Below are positions 56,518 to 64,000 of a DNA stretch of 64,000 bases, in pieces. The notes beneath the pieces were generated by a model, which searched no databases, was not told the origin of the DNA, and was given only the letters and a program-made list of their open reading frames with translations. Numbering within the stretch: position 1 is the stretch's first letter; each line of letters opens with the position of its first letter. Location of the stretch: positions 184,153 to 248,152 of the forward strand of contig JAGYJW010000004.1 in NCBI GenBank assembly GCA_018401435.1, written 5' to 3'. The DNA is from Deltaproteobacteria bacterium (lineage in GTDB: Bacteria; Myxococcota_A; UBA796; UBA2385). The position numbers and the translations under genes were made by a program.

Positions 56518-57072
56518 ATGGCAGTCAAAAGGCGGACGGAAGAGGAGCAGGAGCTGAACCTGACTCCAATCATGAATCTTGTTACGATTCTGATTCCCTT
56601 CCTCATCATGGCCGCGCAGTTCATCAACCTTGCGGTCATCGACAGCACGCTGCCGGCCATCGGGCCGCCGCAGCCGGTCGAAGAAGAGCCCGAGAAGCCG
56701 CCGCTCAATCTGAGCCTGGCGGTGACGGACAAGGGCATCACCGTGCTGGGGGCCGATGCGGTCCTCCATCCCGATGGTGCGCCCCCGGTCGTTGAAGGCG
56801 AGGAGCGCCCCCCCACCGTCCCTTGCAAGACGGGTGGCGAGTGCACTGGCGTCGATGACTACGACTGGGAAGAGCTGCGGCGGATCCTCGGCCTGATCAA
56901 GGACGAGTACCCCGACGACGAGAACGTCATCATCGTGCCGGAGAACGATCTCCGCTACGAAGTGATCGTGTTCACCATGGACACCAGCCGGGACAACCCC
57001 GAGAACAAGACGCCTGAGGGCAAGGCCCGGGTGCTCTTCCCCTACGTCGTCATCGCCGGTGGAGCGATGTGA
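56518..57072 (+). CDS. TolR/ExbD-like protein with Asn at the proton-carrying Asp position
   Basis: A 184-residue ExbD/TolR protein: short cytoplasmic N-terminus, one helix and a periplasmic domain. Its helix begins LNLTPIMNLVTILIPFLIMA. In TolR, ExbD, AglQ and AglS this position (L-T-P-L-I-D) carries the essential Asp; here it is Asn20, codon AAT at 56575-56577. The periplasmic part has an insert with two Cys (PCKTGGECTG) before the ILGLIKDEYPDDENVII strand. The partner gene 24 bases downstream keeps the Asp. It probably works as the non-protonatable half of a heterodimer. Confidence 0.88.
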   Translation: MAVKRRTEEEQELNLTPIMNLVTILIPFLIMAAQFINLAVIDSTLPAIGPPQPVEEEPEKPPLNLSLAVTDKGITVLGADAVLHPDGAPPVVEGEERPPTVPCKTGGECTGVDDYDWEELRRILGLIKDEYPDDENVIIVPENDLRYEVIVFTMDTSRDNPENKTPEGKARVLFPYVVIAGGAM

Positions 57073-57096
57073 GCCCCGGCTCACATCGGAGGACCC

Positions 57097-57624
57097 ATGA
57101 AGAAAGCTACCCGTCGCAACAAGTTGGATGCGAGCCTGAACATCAACTCGATGATGGACATGATGACCATCATCCTGGTGTTCTTGCTCAAGAGCTACTC
57201 CACCACGGATGTCTCGGTCGCCCCCAGCGACAACCTCCAGCTGCCCTTCTCCTCCGCTGAAAAGGCGCCGGAGATGTCGGTGAACCTGGTGGTTGAGAAG
57301 GGGCAGCTGGTGGTCGATGGCGTGCCGGTGATGGCCCTGACCAAGGTGCCGGATCCCGACAAGCCGGGCAAGGACACCGTCGCCGTCCCCGAGGACGAGA
57401 TGCGTGGCCAGACCATCACCAAGCTCTACGACCGCCTGCTCGAAAAGGCAGAAGCGGCCAAGAAGCTCGGGGATAGCTCCGGCAACCCGGACCTGGCCTT
57501 CAAGGGCCGGATCCTCCTTCAGGTGGACAAGGACATGCCCTTCTCGGTTCTGCGCTCGGTGATGTACACCGCGGGGCAGGCCCAGTTTGGTGAGTTCAAG
57601 TTCGTGGTGTACAAGCAGGAGTAG
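57097..57624 (+). CDS. TolR/ExbD-like protein with conserved Asp (AglS-like)
   Basis: The 175-residue protein starts MKKATRRNKLDASLNINSMM, followed by Asp21 and MMTIILVFLLKSY, so the protonatable Asp of the ExbD/TolR helix is present. The periplasmic domain follows (MSVNLVVEKGQLVVDGVPV, RILLQVDKDMPFSVLRSVMY). It is expected to pair with the upstream Asn-containing paralogue inside the TolQ-like pentamer. The ATG has GGAGG seven bases upstream. Confidence 0.9.
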   Translation: MKKATRRNKLDASLNINSMMDMMTIILVFLLKSYSTTDVSVAPSDNLQLPFSSAEKAPEMSVNLVVEKGQLVVDGVPVMALTKVPDPDKPGKDTVAVPEDEMRGQTITKLYDRLLEKAEAAKKLGDSSGNPDLAFKGRILLQVDKDMPFSVLRSVMYTAGQAQFGEFKFVVYKQE

Positions 57625-57982
57625 GAGGCGGTCCTGGACCCCCGGCTTTCGCCAATGGCGCCCGCCCAGCCGTCGTCACGGTCTTCACGGACTGCGGGGG
57701 CGACGGGTAAGGGCGCCTCTTGCGCGAAGTGGGGCTTGGCGTCTATCGTCCTGGTATGGAGAACCCCCCCCCGGGTGTTCGGTGCCAGGGTTCGTATGGT
57801 CTCGGGCAAGGCAGAAGGCGGGCAGATGGAATACCGGCCAATGAACCGAAAGGTTTGCGAACCAGTTCCGATTCTCAAGGTCGGACACCCTGGCATCTTG
57901 GGGTGCGGGGAACGGATGGCTGAGGATCGGATCCGGCTGGTACCCCGCACCTTGCCGCGCCCGGAGCAGAGGAAGCTCAAGC
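57625..57982 (+). other. 358-base gene-free gap with strong inverted repeats, candidate structured leader
   Basis: Two sets of inverted repeats stand out. The first is nested: GGCGCCC (57657) with GGGCGCC (57711) outside, and CCGTCG (57670) with CGACGG (57701) inside. The second is GGTGCGGGG (57902) with CCCCGCACC (57943), a nine-pair stem ending 31 bases before the next ATG. A short frame crosses the gap but lacks a ribosome site and resembles nothing. The gap may hold a terminator for the TolR genes, a promoter, and a folded 5' leader for the coupling-protein gene. Confidence 0.45.
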
Positions 57983-59344
57983 ATGGCTGACAACGCGAAC
58001 ACGCAGCAGCAGCAGGCGAAGGTCCTACGGATCGGCGTCGTCCAGGGCGGAAAGGTCGTTCACGAGCGACTGATCAAGCCGGGGCAGAACGTCACCATCG
58101 GGGAATCGCCCAAGAACACCTTTGTGTTCGCCGCTGAAGGCCTCCCGAAGCGCTTCACGCTCTTCCAGGCGAAGGGCAGCGCCTATGTGCTGAACTTCAC
58201 TGATCAGATGAATGGGAAGGTCCAGCAGCCGGACGGCATTGTGGGCCTGGACCAGGCCCGCCAGGGCGGGGACAAGCGGGGGGGCCAGCACTCGCTGCCC
58301 CTATCGCTCAAGACCCGCGGCAAGGTCATGGTGGGGGATGTCACAGTCCTCTTCCAGTTCGTGGCTGCGCCGCCCGAGTCCGCTCGCAAGCTCGCCCGGC
58401 AGGACTTCCGGCCCAAGCTTCTCGAAGAGGACGATCCCGTCTTCCTGGGCTTCTTGGCCCTGTGGAGCGCCGTCGCCGCGGTCCTGATGATCTATGTCTG
58501 GAATACCGAGCCGGTGGAGCTCGTGAACCTCGATGAGATCCCCGACCGCTTCGTGACGATCCTCCAGGCCCCGGCCGAGGACAGGCCCCCTCCCGAAGAG
58601 ATCAAGCCAGAGGAGGATCCCAATATCGAAGGCGAGAAGGTCAAGAAGGAGGAGGAGAAGGCCGAGCAGGCCAACAAGGAGCCCAAGACCAAGGATGAGG
58701 CCGTGGCCGAGGCCAAGCGCATCGAAAAGAAGCGCGAGGACGCCATTGCTAAATCCAAGCTCCTCGCCGGCCTGATCGGCACCCGGGGTGAGAACAACTC
58801 CGGCAAGCAGATCGAAGACGTCTTCGCCGAAGGGGACGCCAACTTCCAGGACCTGCAGTCCGCGCTGCAGAGCGTGGATGGCGCGGGGGTCGCATCCGAA
58901 CAGACCCTCGCCATGAAGGGCTCCACCCAGGGTGGCGGGCGTGGGGACTCCAGCATCGGAGACCTCAATACCAGCGGCGGTGGCGGCAGCTCCAGCGTGG
59001 GCTCGGTGGCCAGCGCGGCCCCCAAGAAGGTGTCTGCCACCTTGGGCACCATGGACGTGGCCTCTGGCGAGAGCGCCGACGCCATCCGTGATGTGGTCAA
59101 GAAGTACCAGGGCCAGATCAAGTCCTGCTACGACCAGCAGCTCAAGGTGAACCCCAACCTGAGCGGTCGTGTGGCGGTCTCGGTCGAGATCAGCGCAGGG
59201 CGGGTGACCACCGTGGTCGTCGAAGAGAACTCCACGGGCGACGACGCGCTGGGCTCCTGCATCACCAAGCGTATTCGCGGCTGGCGCTTCCCCACTGAGG
59301 TCACCGACAGCCTCTACCTGCCCTTCGCTCTCAACGCCTCCTGA
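57983..59344 (+). CDS. FHA-like/TonB-like coupling protein (GltG/AgmX-type)
   Basis: The 453-residue bitopic protein has an N-terminal cytoplasmic domain (residues 13-128, GQNVTIGESPKNTFVF, GKVMVGDVTVLFQF) resembling an FHA fold, a transmembrane helix (153-173, FLGFLALWSAVAAVLMIYVW) and a Lys/Glu-rich coiled coil (VKKEEEKAEQANKEPKTKDE). A Gly/Ser linker follows, then a C-terminal AgmX/PglI TonB-like domain (VKKYQGQIKSCYDQQLKVNP, GRVAVSVEISAGRVTTVVVE). This layout matches GltG/GltJ/AgmX proteins that link the cytoplasm to the periplasmic gliding complex and are driven by the TolQR-type motor. Confidence 0.85.
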   Translation: MADNANTQQQQAKVLRIGVVQGGKVVHERLIKPGQNVTIGESPKNTFVFAAEGLPKRFTLFQAKGSAYVLNFTDQMNGKVQQPDGIVGLDQARQGGDKRGGQHSLPLSLKTRGKVMVGDVTVLFQFVAAPPESARKLARQDFRPKLLEEDDPVFLGFLALWSAVAAVLMIYVWNTEPVELVNLDEIPDRFVTILQAPAEDRPPPEEIKPEEDPNIEGEKVKKEEEKAEQANKEPKTKDEAVAEAKRIEKKREDAIAKSKLLAGLIGTRGENNSGKQIEDVFAEGDANFQDLQSALQSVDGAGVASEQTLAMKGSTQGGGRGDSSIGDLNTSGGGGSSSVGSVASAAPKKVSATLGTMDVASGESADAIRDVVKKYQGQIKSCYDQQLKVNPNLSGRVAVSVEISAGRVTTVVVEENSTGDDALGSCITKRIRGWRFPTEVTDSLYLPFALNAS

Positions 59345-59366
59345 AGCGGCACTGGCGGCGGGTTCA

Positions 59367-59400
59367 AGGCCCGGCCCACCAGGGGTCGGGCCTCTTGTCC
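59367..59400 (+). terminator. Probable terminator after the coupling-protein gene
   Basis: AGGCCCG and CGGGCCT pair across 13 bases, followed by CTTGTCCTT. The stem starts 23 bases after the coupling-protein stop. A second small hairpin (CGGGTC-ATG-GACCCG, 59442-59456) follows. T content after the stem is modest, so termination may be partial. Confidence 0.5.
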
Positions 59401-59495
59401 TTCGCGTAGTAAGGGGAGTGAAATGGTCAGACTTGCTCAAGCGGGTCATGGACCCGTGCGATAAGGGTTATGGGATTGCGCTTGTCGCCTCCCGG

Positions 59496-59525
59496 TTGAC
59501 GCGGGCCTCCTGCCTCGTCTAGTAT
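59496..59525 (+). promoter_or_regulatory. Sigma-70-like promoter for the 59.6 kb secreted-protein gene
   Basis: TTGACG (-35, five of six consensus bases) and TAGTAT (-10, four of six) are separated by 18 bases. Transcription would start about 59532, leaving a short leader with GGAGG just before the ATG at 59554. It is the clearest promoter seen in the window and separates the last two genes from the motor genes. Confidence 0.6.
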
Positions 59526-59553
59526 GGGAGACGGTTCGAACTCGGAGGATGGC

Positions 59554-60129
59554 ATGAGGCAGTGGACCCTGAACCAGTGGCTGACGACTGGAATTACCGC
59601 TGTCGCCTTCATGGCGCTGGTCACCCCCGCCCCGGCTCAGGCCCAGGACGGCCCGATCACCAGCGACGTGGAGATCGCCTCCAACACCTCGTCGGCCCAG
59701 AAGCTCGACTTCGGCCGCAGCGCCTTGGGCGAGATTGAGGCGGCGGATGAACGGGCGGCCAAGCTCGTGGACATCGCCACCCGCGGCAACGATCCCGACG
59801 AGATCAAGTGCGTGAAGGGCAAGCAGGCCTCCATCAAGGCCATGCACGACGTCGCCAAGATGGCCCAGGCCGCGATGATCGACGCCATGGGGTCCAACCC
59901 CCTTCGCGTGGACAGTGAATTCCGCAAGATCGCGGTGTCGCTGTCCAAGGTTCGGCAGTTCATCGCAGAGGCCGAGGCCTGTGTCGGTGGCGCTGCCGCC
60001 GTGGACGGTTCGACCGAGATTGAAGTCAGCGCCGACGCCGTCGCCGAGGGCGACGACACGTCCCCCCTGCTCGGGGCCGACGCGCTGGGGGGCGAGGTCA
60101 ACCCTCCCCAGACCAGCCCCTTCCAGTAG
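59554..60129 (+). CDS. Secreted helical protein of unknown function
   Basis: A 191-residue protein starting MRQWTLNQWLTTGITAVAFM, with a signal peptide ending APAQAQDG and GGAGG five bases before the ATG. The mature part is helical (DFGRSALGEIEAADERAAKL, AMHDVAKMAQAAMIDAMG) with two Cys (IKCVKG and EACVGG) that could pair, and ends in a disordered acidic tail. I recognise no family. It sits 133 bases before a barrel protein gene and may be its periplasmic partner. A longer frame to an ATG at 59524 has no ribosome site. Confidence 0.75.
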   Translation: MRQWTLNQWLTTGITAVAFMALVTPAPAQAQDGPITSDVEIASNTSSAQKLDFGRSALGEIEAADERAAKLVDIATRGNDPDEIKCVKGKQASIKAMHDVAKMAQAAMIDAMGSNPLRVDSEFRKIAVSLSKVRQFIAEAEACVGGAAAVDGSTEIEVSADAVAEGDDTSPLLGADALGGEVNPPQTSPFQ

Positions 60130-60262
60130 CCCCCCCCTGAAGCGAGCCTTGCAAAGGGGATCCGACGCCGAGAGTGGGGCTTGCACTCGCCGCCCCAACC
60201 GGTCAAAGTGCGGTGTCCCGTCGGGGGCAAGGCTCACGCTGCTCCAGTCGCAGAGATTGCTC

Positions 60263-61669
60263 ATGCAGATTCAGAAGTTCGCTCACCACATCCGGGGTCC
60301 CCTCCTGGCCTCGGCCCTGTGGAGTGGAGCAGCTGCTGCAGCACCTGGCGACCACATCCGGTCTGGCAATGCCGAGCTCACGCCGGCCATTGGCGTGTGG
60401 GGGGGGTGGCGATCAAACGTCTACCTTCAAGAGGGTGAGCTGGGCGGCGGGGTGCCGGTTCAGCCGGGCGCCTTCATCGAGGTCAAGCCAAGCCTGAAGC
60501 TCAAGGTTGAGAGCCAGGACGTCAAGCTCAAGCTGGGGGCGGCCTATTCGCCTCGGCTCTACCTGAACTCCGAGCTGTCCAACCTCAACCGCTTCTCCTT
60601 CTTCGACGTCGGCGGACAGCTCCACCTGCTCCCGTCCTCGGTGGTGGGTCTCAAGCTCAACGAGGCCTTCAACATCTTCGGCCGCGAGACCGAGGCCGAG
60701 TCTGCAGATTGGGCCTACCTGACGGTGCTGGACAACAGCGCCTCGGGCTACTTGTCGGTGCATCCGGGCAGCTCGATGGAGATCGACCTGGGCGGGCGCT
60801 TTGACTTCACCGACTACAAGACCGACGAGGACACCAACCCCCTGGTGACGGGGCAGGGCGGTGCTTTGGGCCTGGCCTCGTTGAATAGCCGCATGGCCTA
60901 TGGCCCGCGCGCCGCCCTCTCGTGGAAGTTCCTGCCCAAGACCGCCTACCTCTTCGAGTATTCGCAGAGCTGGTATCGGTGGAAGGACAATTTCCTCTAT
61001 GCCCGCGGTGACGGCCTGAACCCGTCGCCAGAGAACAACTTCAATGCCTACCTCGGCATCCCCGACAGCATGGAGCTTCGGCTCTCGACGGGCTTGCGCG
61101 GGCGCTTCACCGAGAAGCTCATCCTCGGCCTGCAGCTCGGCCTGGTGCGCATGACCTACGACGAGCAGTCGGTCATCGACGACGCCGCCGACAGCGCCGT
61201 CGGCGTCGATCTGGGAAATGACACCAACGCATCGGCCCAGGGATTCGACCAGGACCTGAAGGCCGGTCTCGGGGTGGACGCAGAGATCGGCTACGACTTT
61301 GTGAAGGACAACCGGGTGACCCTTGGCTATCGCCGGGACTACGCCGACATCTACTTCACCAACTTCGTGGCCTACCACCAGTTCACCGTGGCCTACTCTG
61401 GCTTGGTGGCGGAACGGTTGAAGCCTGAGCTCAGCATGAGCCTGCGGCGCGAGACCTACCAGGGCGAGATCGCGCGCCTGGACAACTTCTTGCGTTTCCG
61501 CGGCGACCTCACCTACAAGATCACCAAGTACCTGGATGTCTCGGGCGGTGCCTGGTGGACCCAGCGTGCCAGCGTGGACACCCCCGGTGACGACGCCTTG
61601 CTCGATGCCAACGGCTCCATCGAGTATGACGACGTGAACGTCCACCTCGGCCTGACCTTCACCTACTGA
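60263..61669 (+). CDS. Outer-membrane beta-barrel protein
   Basis: The 468-residue protein has a signal (GPLLASALWSGAAAAAPGD) and alternating hydrophobic/polar strands with many aromatic residues (FSFFDVGGQLHLLPSSVVGL, YLFEYSQSWYRWKDNFLYAR, RVTLGYRRDYADIYFTNFVA). It ends NVHLGLTFTY, with the terminal aromatic residue typical of BAM substrates. It resembles generic barrel proteins of 16-18 strands; GltA/GltB/NfsA-type barrels of myxobacterial machines are the context-based suggestion. The start ATG is at 60263. Confidence 0.8.
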   Translation: MQIQKFAHHIRGPLLASALWSGAAAAAPGDHIRSGNAELTPAIGVWGGWRSNVYLQEGELGGGVPVQPGAFIEVKPSLKLKVESQDVKLKLGAAYSPRLYLNSELSNLNRFSFFDVGGQLHLLPSSVVGLKLNEAFNIFGRETEAESADWAYLTVLDNSASGYLSVHPGSSMEIDLGGRFDFTDYKTDEDTNPLVTGQGGALGLASLNSRMAYGPRAALSWKFLPKTAYLFEYSQSWYRWKDNFLYARGDGLNPSPENNFNAYLGIPDSMELRLSTGLRGRFTEKLILGLQLGLVRMTYDEQSVIDDAADSAVGVDLGNDTNASAQGFDQDLKAGLGVDAEIGYDFVKDNRVTLGYRRDYADIYFTNFVAYHQFTVAYSGLVAERLKPELSMSLRRETYQGEIARLDNFLRFRGDLTYKITKYLDVSGGAWWTQRASVDTPGDDALLDANGSIEYDDVNVHLGLTFTY

Positions 61670-61677
61670 GACGCGGC

Positions 61678-61701
61678 GCCCGCCCCCGATGGGGCTGGGC
61701 G
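61678..61701. terminator. GC-rich hairpin between convergent barrel and galE genes
   Basis: CGCCCGCCCC and GGGGCTGGGCG form an almost continuous stem with a four-base CGAT loop, nine bases after the barrel gene stop. It lacks a T-run on either strand. It is placed to end the plus-strand cluster. Confidence 0.4.
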
Positions 61702-61723
61702 TCCAGGCCCATGGGCCCCGCGC

Positions 61724-62701
61724 TCAGTAGCGGGGCGCGCGCGCCCAGGTCGCTGCAGTGGCGACGATCGCGTCGATGTCTTCGTGCTGGGGCTGCCAGC
61801 CCAGGACGCTGCGGGCGCGGTTGGCCTGGGCGAAGAGGGCAGGGGGATCGCCCGGCCGGCGATCGGCGAGGTCGTGGGGCACCGCCATGCCGGTGACCCG
61901 GTGGATGGCCGCCAGCACCTCGCGAACCGTGGTGCCGATGCCGGTGCCCAGGTTCAGGCCCATGCCGGCGTGGCCCTGAAGCAGGCGCTCCACCGCGAGG
62001 CGGTGCGCCTCGGCCAGGTCGAGGACGTGCACATAGTCGCGCACGCAGGTGCCGTCGCGGGTCTCGTAGTCGGTGCCGAAGAGCTTGAGCGGCGGCCGCT
62101 GCCCCATGGCGGCGGCGAGGGCAAGCGGGATGAGGTGGGTCTCGGTGGCGTGGGATTCGCCCAGGGCCCCATCCAGGGTCGCGCCCGCCGCGTTGAAGTA
62201 GCGCAGCGCCATGATCTGCATGCCCTCGCGCTCGCGGCAGGCATCCAGCAGCTCCTCCACCATGCGCTTGCTGTCGCCGTAGGGGCTGACCGGCTTGCGG
62301 GGGTGGTCCTCGTCCAAGGGCAGGTAGACGGGGTCGCCATAGATCGCGCAGGTCGAAGAGAAGACCAGCCGGCGCACGCCTGCGTCCTGCATGCACTGCA
62401 GCAGGGTGGCGGTGCCGCCGGTGTTGACGTCGTAGTAGCGCAAGGGATGGGACACGCTCTCGCCCACCAGGCTCTTGGCGGCGAAGTGCATGACCGCGTC
62501 GAAGCGCCCCGCGCCGAGCACCGCCGACAAGCGGCCGCGGTCTCGGATGTCTCCGACGTGCAGCGTTCCGGTGGCAGCCGCCCGATGTCCGGTGGACAGG
62601 TCGTCATAGGTCTCGACGTGGTGGCCGGCCTGGGCCATCGCCCAGGCGCAGATGCTGCCGATGTAGCCAGCGCCGCCCACAACCAGGATCCGGGATGCCA
62701 T
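61724..62701 (-). CDS. galE: UDP-glucose 4-epimerase
   Basis: This is a 325-residue extended SDR enzyme starting at the ATG at 62701, with GGAGGAG five bases upstream. Motifs: GGAGYIGS (NAD binding), MHFAAKSLVGES, VFSSTCAIYGDP (catalytic Ser/Thr), SPYGDSKRMVE (Tyr-x3-Lys), YFNAAGATLDGALGE and RDYVHVLDLAEAH. It interconverts UDP-glucose and UDP-galactose for LPS or exopolysaccharide. A frame continuing upstream to 63028 overlaps the divergent ftsK and is not coding. Confidence 0.95.
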   Translation of the reverse strand: MASRILVVGGAGYIGSICAWAMAQAGHHVETYDDLSTGHRAAATGTLHVGDIRDRGRLSAVLGAGRFDAVMHFAAKSLVGESVSHPLRYYDVNTGGTATLLQCMQDAGVRRLVFSSTCAIYGDPVYLPLDEDHPRKPVSPYGDSKRMVEELLDACREREGMQIMALRYFNAAGATLDGALGESHATETHLIPLALAAAMGQRPPLKLFGTDYETRDGTCVRDYVHVLDLAEAHRLAVERLLQGHAGMGLNLGTGIGTTVREVLAAIHRVTGMAVPHDLADRRPGDPPALFAQANRARSVLGWQPQHEDIDAIVATAATWARAPRY

Positions 62702-62849
62702 GGACACTCCTCCAATCACAGACCCCCGCCTCTTATGGCGACGCATGGGCCTGGGCACATTCAGGTAAGACCTGATGCTTTCCAATGACGTGTCAACGGC
62801 AATCCGATACGATGGGCCGGACGAAGCCATGAGCCCCCGGAGGTCCTCG

Positions 62850-64000
62850 GTGTCGCGCAAGCGCTCTACATCCACTCGGAGCACCAAGGCCGCGCCGGCG
62901 CGGACCAGCGCACGGGCCCCCCGAGGCCGGTCCGCGGGCTCCGAAGGGACGGGTCGCCGCCGGTTGTGGCAGATCTCTCTGCTGCTGGGCATGCTCGGTT
63001 GCGGCTTCGCTACCCTGGCGCTGGCCACCTACAACCCCGCCGATCCCGCCTTCTCGCGGGCTGGTGAGGGGGCCGTGGCGAACGCCGCCGGCCCCGTTGG
63101 CGCCTGGGTCGCTGACATCCTCTTGCAGGTCTTCGGCTATGGCGCAGGCGCCCTCGCGGTGCTGGGGCTGTTCTTTGCGCTGCGGCTCGCAGGCCGCGAA
63201 GTGGGTGGGTTGGCCCGCTGGTTCGCCGGCTGTGGCCTGCTCTGGGTGGTGCTGAGCGCCCTGGCCCTGATCGCCCCTGCCGACGGCGCGGACGCCTTCC
63301 CGTCAGGGGGCCTGGTGGGCGCAACCTCGTCGGTGATGCTGGTCGAGCTGGTCGGTCCGGTCGGCGTCTGGATCGTGTTGCTGGGTGTGGCCATGGTCTC
63401 GCTCACCTGGCTGATCAAGGTGGACTGGGAGGTGGTGGCGGGCCACGCGGTTGGGGGCGCCGAGCGTGCCTTGCCCCAGGTGGGGGCTGCGGGCCGACGG
63501 GCCCTGGGGGGCGCGCTGGGTGCCGGTCGGCGGCTCTCCGAGCGCCTGCGCAGCGGTGACGGGGACGAAGGGCTGGACGAGTACGACGTCTATGACGAGA
63601 CGGGCAGCATCCACACGACCGACCCCTCGGTGGACGAGCAGGCCCCCTCCAGCGTGGAGGAGCCCAACAAGACCCGCCGCTTGCTGCCCCGGTTGCCCAT
63701 TCCCATCGATGCGGAGCCGGCCGTGGGCGCCCTTGGCTTTGCGACCGCGTTGCCCATGGAGGCATCGGGCCGGGACACCCAGGCCGACACGCCGGCCCAG
63801 CAGACCCAGTCGGGCGCCCGCGAGCTGGTCGAGGTGGAGTGGGAGCCCACGGCCCACCCCGACTCGGTCCTGCCGGCCACCGGGCCCTCCGTGGACACCG
63901 AGGCCGACGACGAGGTCTACCTGGACCTGCCCTCGCACCTGGGTCCGATGCCCTCGGTGGCCCATGAGCCCATCGAGGCGCGTCCTGCCCCCGCCCACCG
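62850..64000 (+). CDS. ftsK: FtsK/SpoIIIE DNA translocase, N-terminal part (runs off the window)
   Basis: The visible 383 residues carry a basic N-terminus and four transmembrane helices (ISLLLGMLGCGFATLALATY, DILLQVFGYGAGALAVLGLF, GCGLLWVVLSALALIAPADG, LVGPVGVWIVLLGVAMVSLT), the FtsK 4TM domain, with YNPADPAFS after helix 1. An acidic Pro/Glu-rich linker follows. The motor and gamma domains lie beyond 64000. The start chosen is the GTG at 62850, with GGAGG six bases upstream; an ATG at 62829 has a weak site. FtsK tethers to the division septum and translocates chromosome ends. Confidence 0.88.
   Translation, partial: MSRKRSTSTRSTKAAPARTSARAPRGRSAGSEGTGRRRLWQISLLLGMLGCGFATLALATYNPADPAFSRAGEGAVANAAGPVGAWVADILLQVFGYGAGALAVLGLFFALRLAGREVGGLARWFAGCGLLWVVLSALALIAPADGADAFPSGGLVGATSSVMLVELVGPVGVWIVLLGVAMVSLTWLIKVDWEVVAGHAVGGAERALPQVGAAGRRALGGALGAGRRLSERLRSGDGDEGLDEYDVYDETGSIHTTDPSVDEQAPSSVEEPNKTRRLLPRLPIPIDAEPAVGALGFATALPMEASGRDTQADTPAQQTQSGARELVEVEWEPTAHPDSVLPATGPSVDTEADDEVYLDLPSHLGPMPSVAHEPIEARPAPAH

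Noticed and set aside
57655..57990. A 111-codon plus-strand frame in the gap before the coupling-protein gene
   Set aside because: No ribosome site, no recognisable composition and it overlaps strong inverted repeats; better treated as a non-coding leader.

Overview
The window is high-GC, densely packed bacterial chromosome. Several traits point to Myxococcota or a close deltaproteobacterial relative: MopE/FG-GAP lipoproteins with D-x-D-x-D-G repeats, many short secreted lipoproteins, a MYXO-CTERM-like tail, an alternative complex III operon, PilZ/DUF4388 regulators, and a large Glt/Agl-like TPR plus TolQ/TolR gene cluster ending in an AgmX/PglI-type protein. No insertion sequence, prophage or CRISPR array was seen.

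Layout. 1-2.5 kb: minus-strand cysM-mec-cysO-moeB set, the CysO-thiocarboxylate route to cysteine. 2.5-4.4 kb: surface lipoprotein hydrolase. 4.5-9.6 kb: plus-strand TerB-like, MoxR, DUF58 and membrane-protein operon. 9.6-15 kb: two paralogous minus-strand MopE/FG-GAP lipoproteins. 15.2-20.1 kb: purC, purF, then an Hsp70 whose reading frame is broken just before a PilZ domain. 20.1-23.4 kb: the full EF-P lysylation set (efp, epmA, divergent epmB) plus fabG. 23.4-25.1 kb: PilZ-DUF4388 protein. 25.2-33 kb: the actABCDEF alternative complex III operon. 33.3-41.2 kb: assorted housekeeping genes (rsmD, Nudix, FAD enzyme, crotonase, HAD), lipoproteins and tRNA-Phe. 41.2-46.9 kb: NtrC-type regulator, an SppA with an added N-terminal domain, and a PBP4-type peptidase. 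47.2-61.7 kb: an eleven-gene plus-strand envelope machine (three TPR proteins, TolQ-like, two TolR-like, FHA/TonB-like coupling protein, small periplasmic proteins, beta-barrel). 61.7-64 kb: galE and the start of ftsK.

The most interesting biology is the 47-62 kb cluster. It has the composition of the Myxococcus gliding (Glt/Agl) or spore-coat (Nfs) trans-envelope complexes: a TolQR-type proton-driven motor, a cytoplasm-to-periplasm coupling protein, periplasmic and lipid-anchored TPR scaffolds and an outer-membrane barrel. One of the two TolR-like subunits has Asn where the proton-carrying Asp is normally found, and a 358-base gap inside the cluster is rich in strong inverted repeats.

A technical caution: at least four genes (epmB, the PilZ-DUF4388 gene, the crotonase, the 38-40 kb MYXO-CTERM protein) and probably the Hsp70-PilZ gene are interrupted by frame changes. 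Every resolvable one fits a single missing base. That pattern suggests consensus errors in GC-rich runs rather than true pseudogenes.
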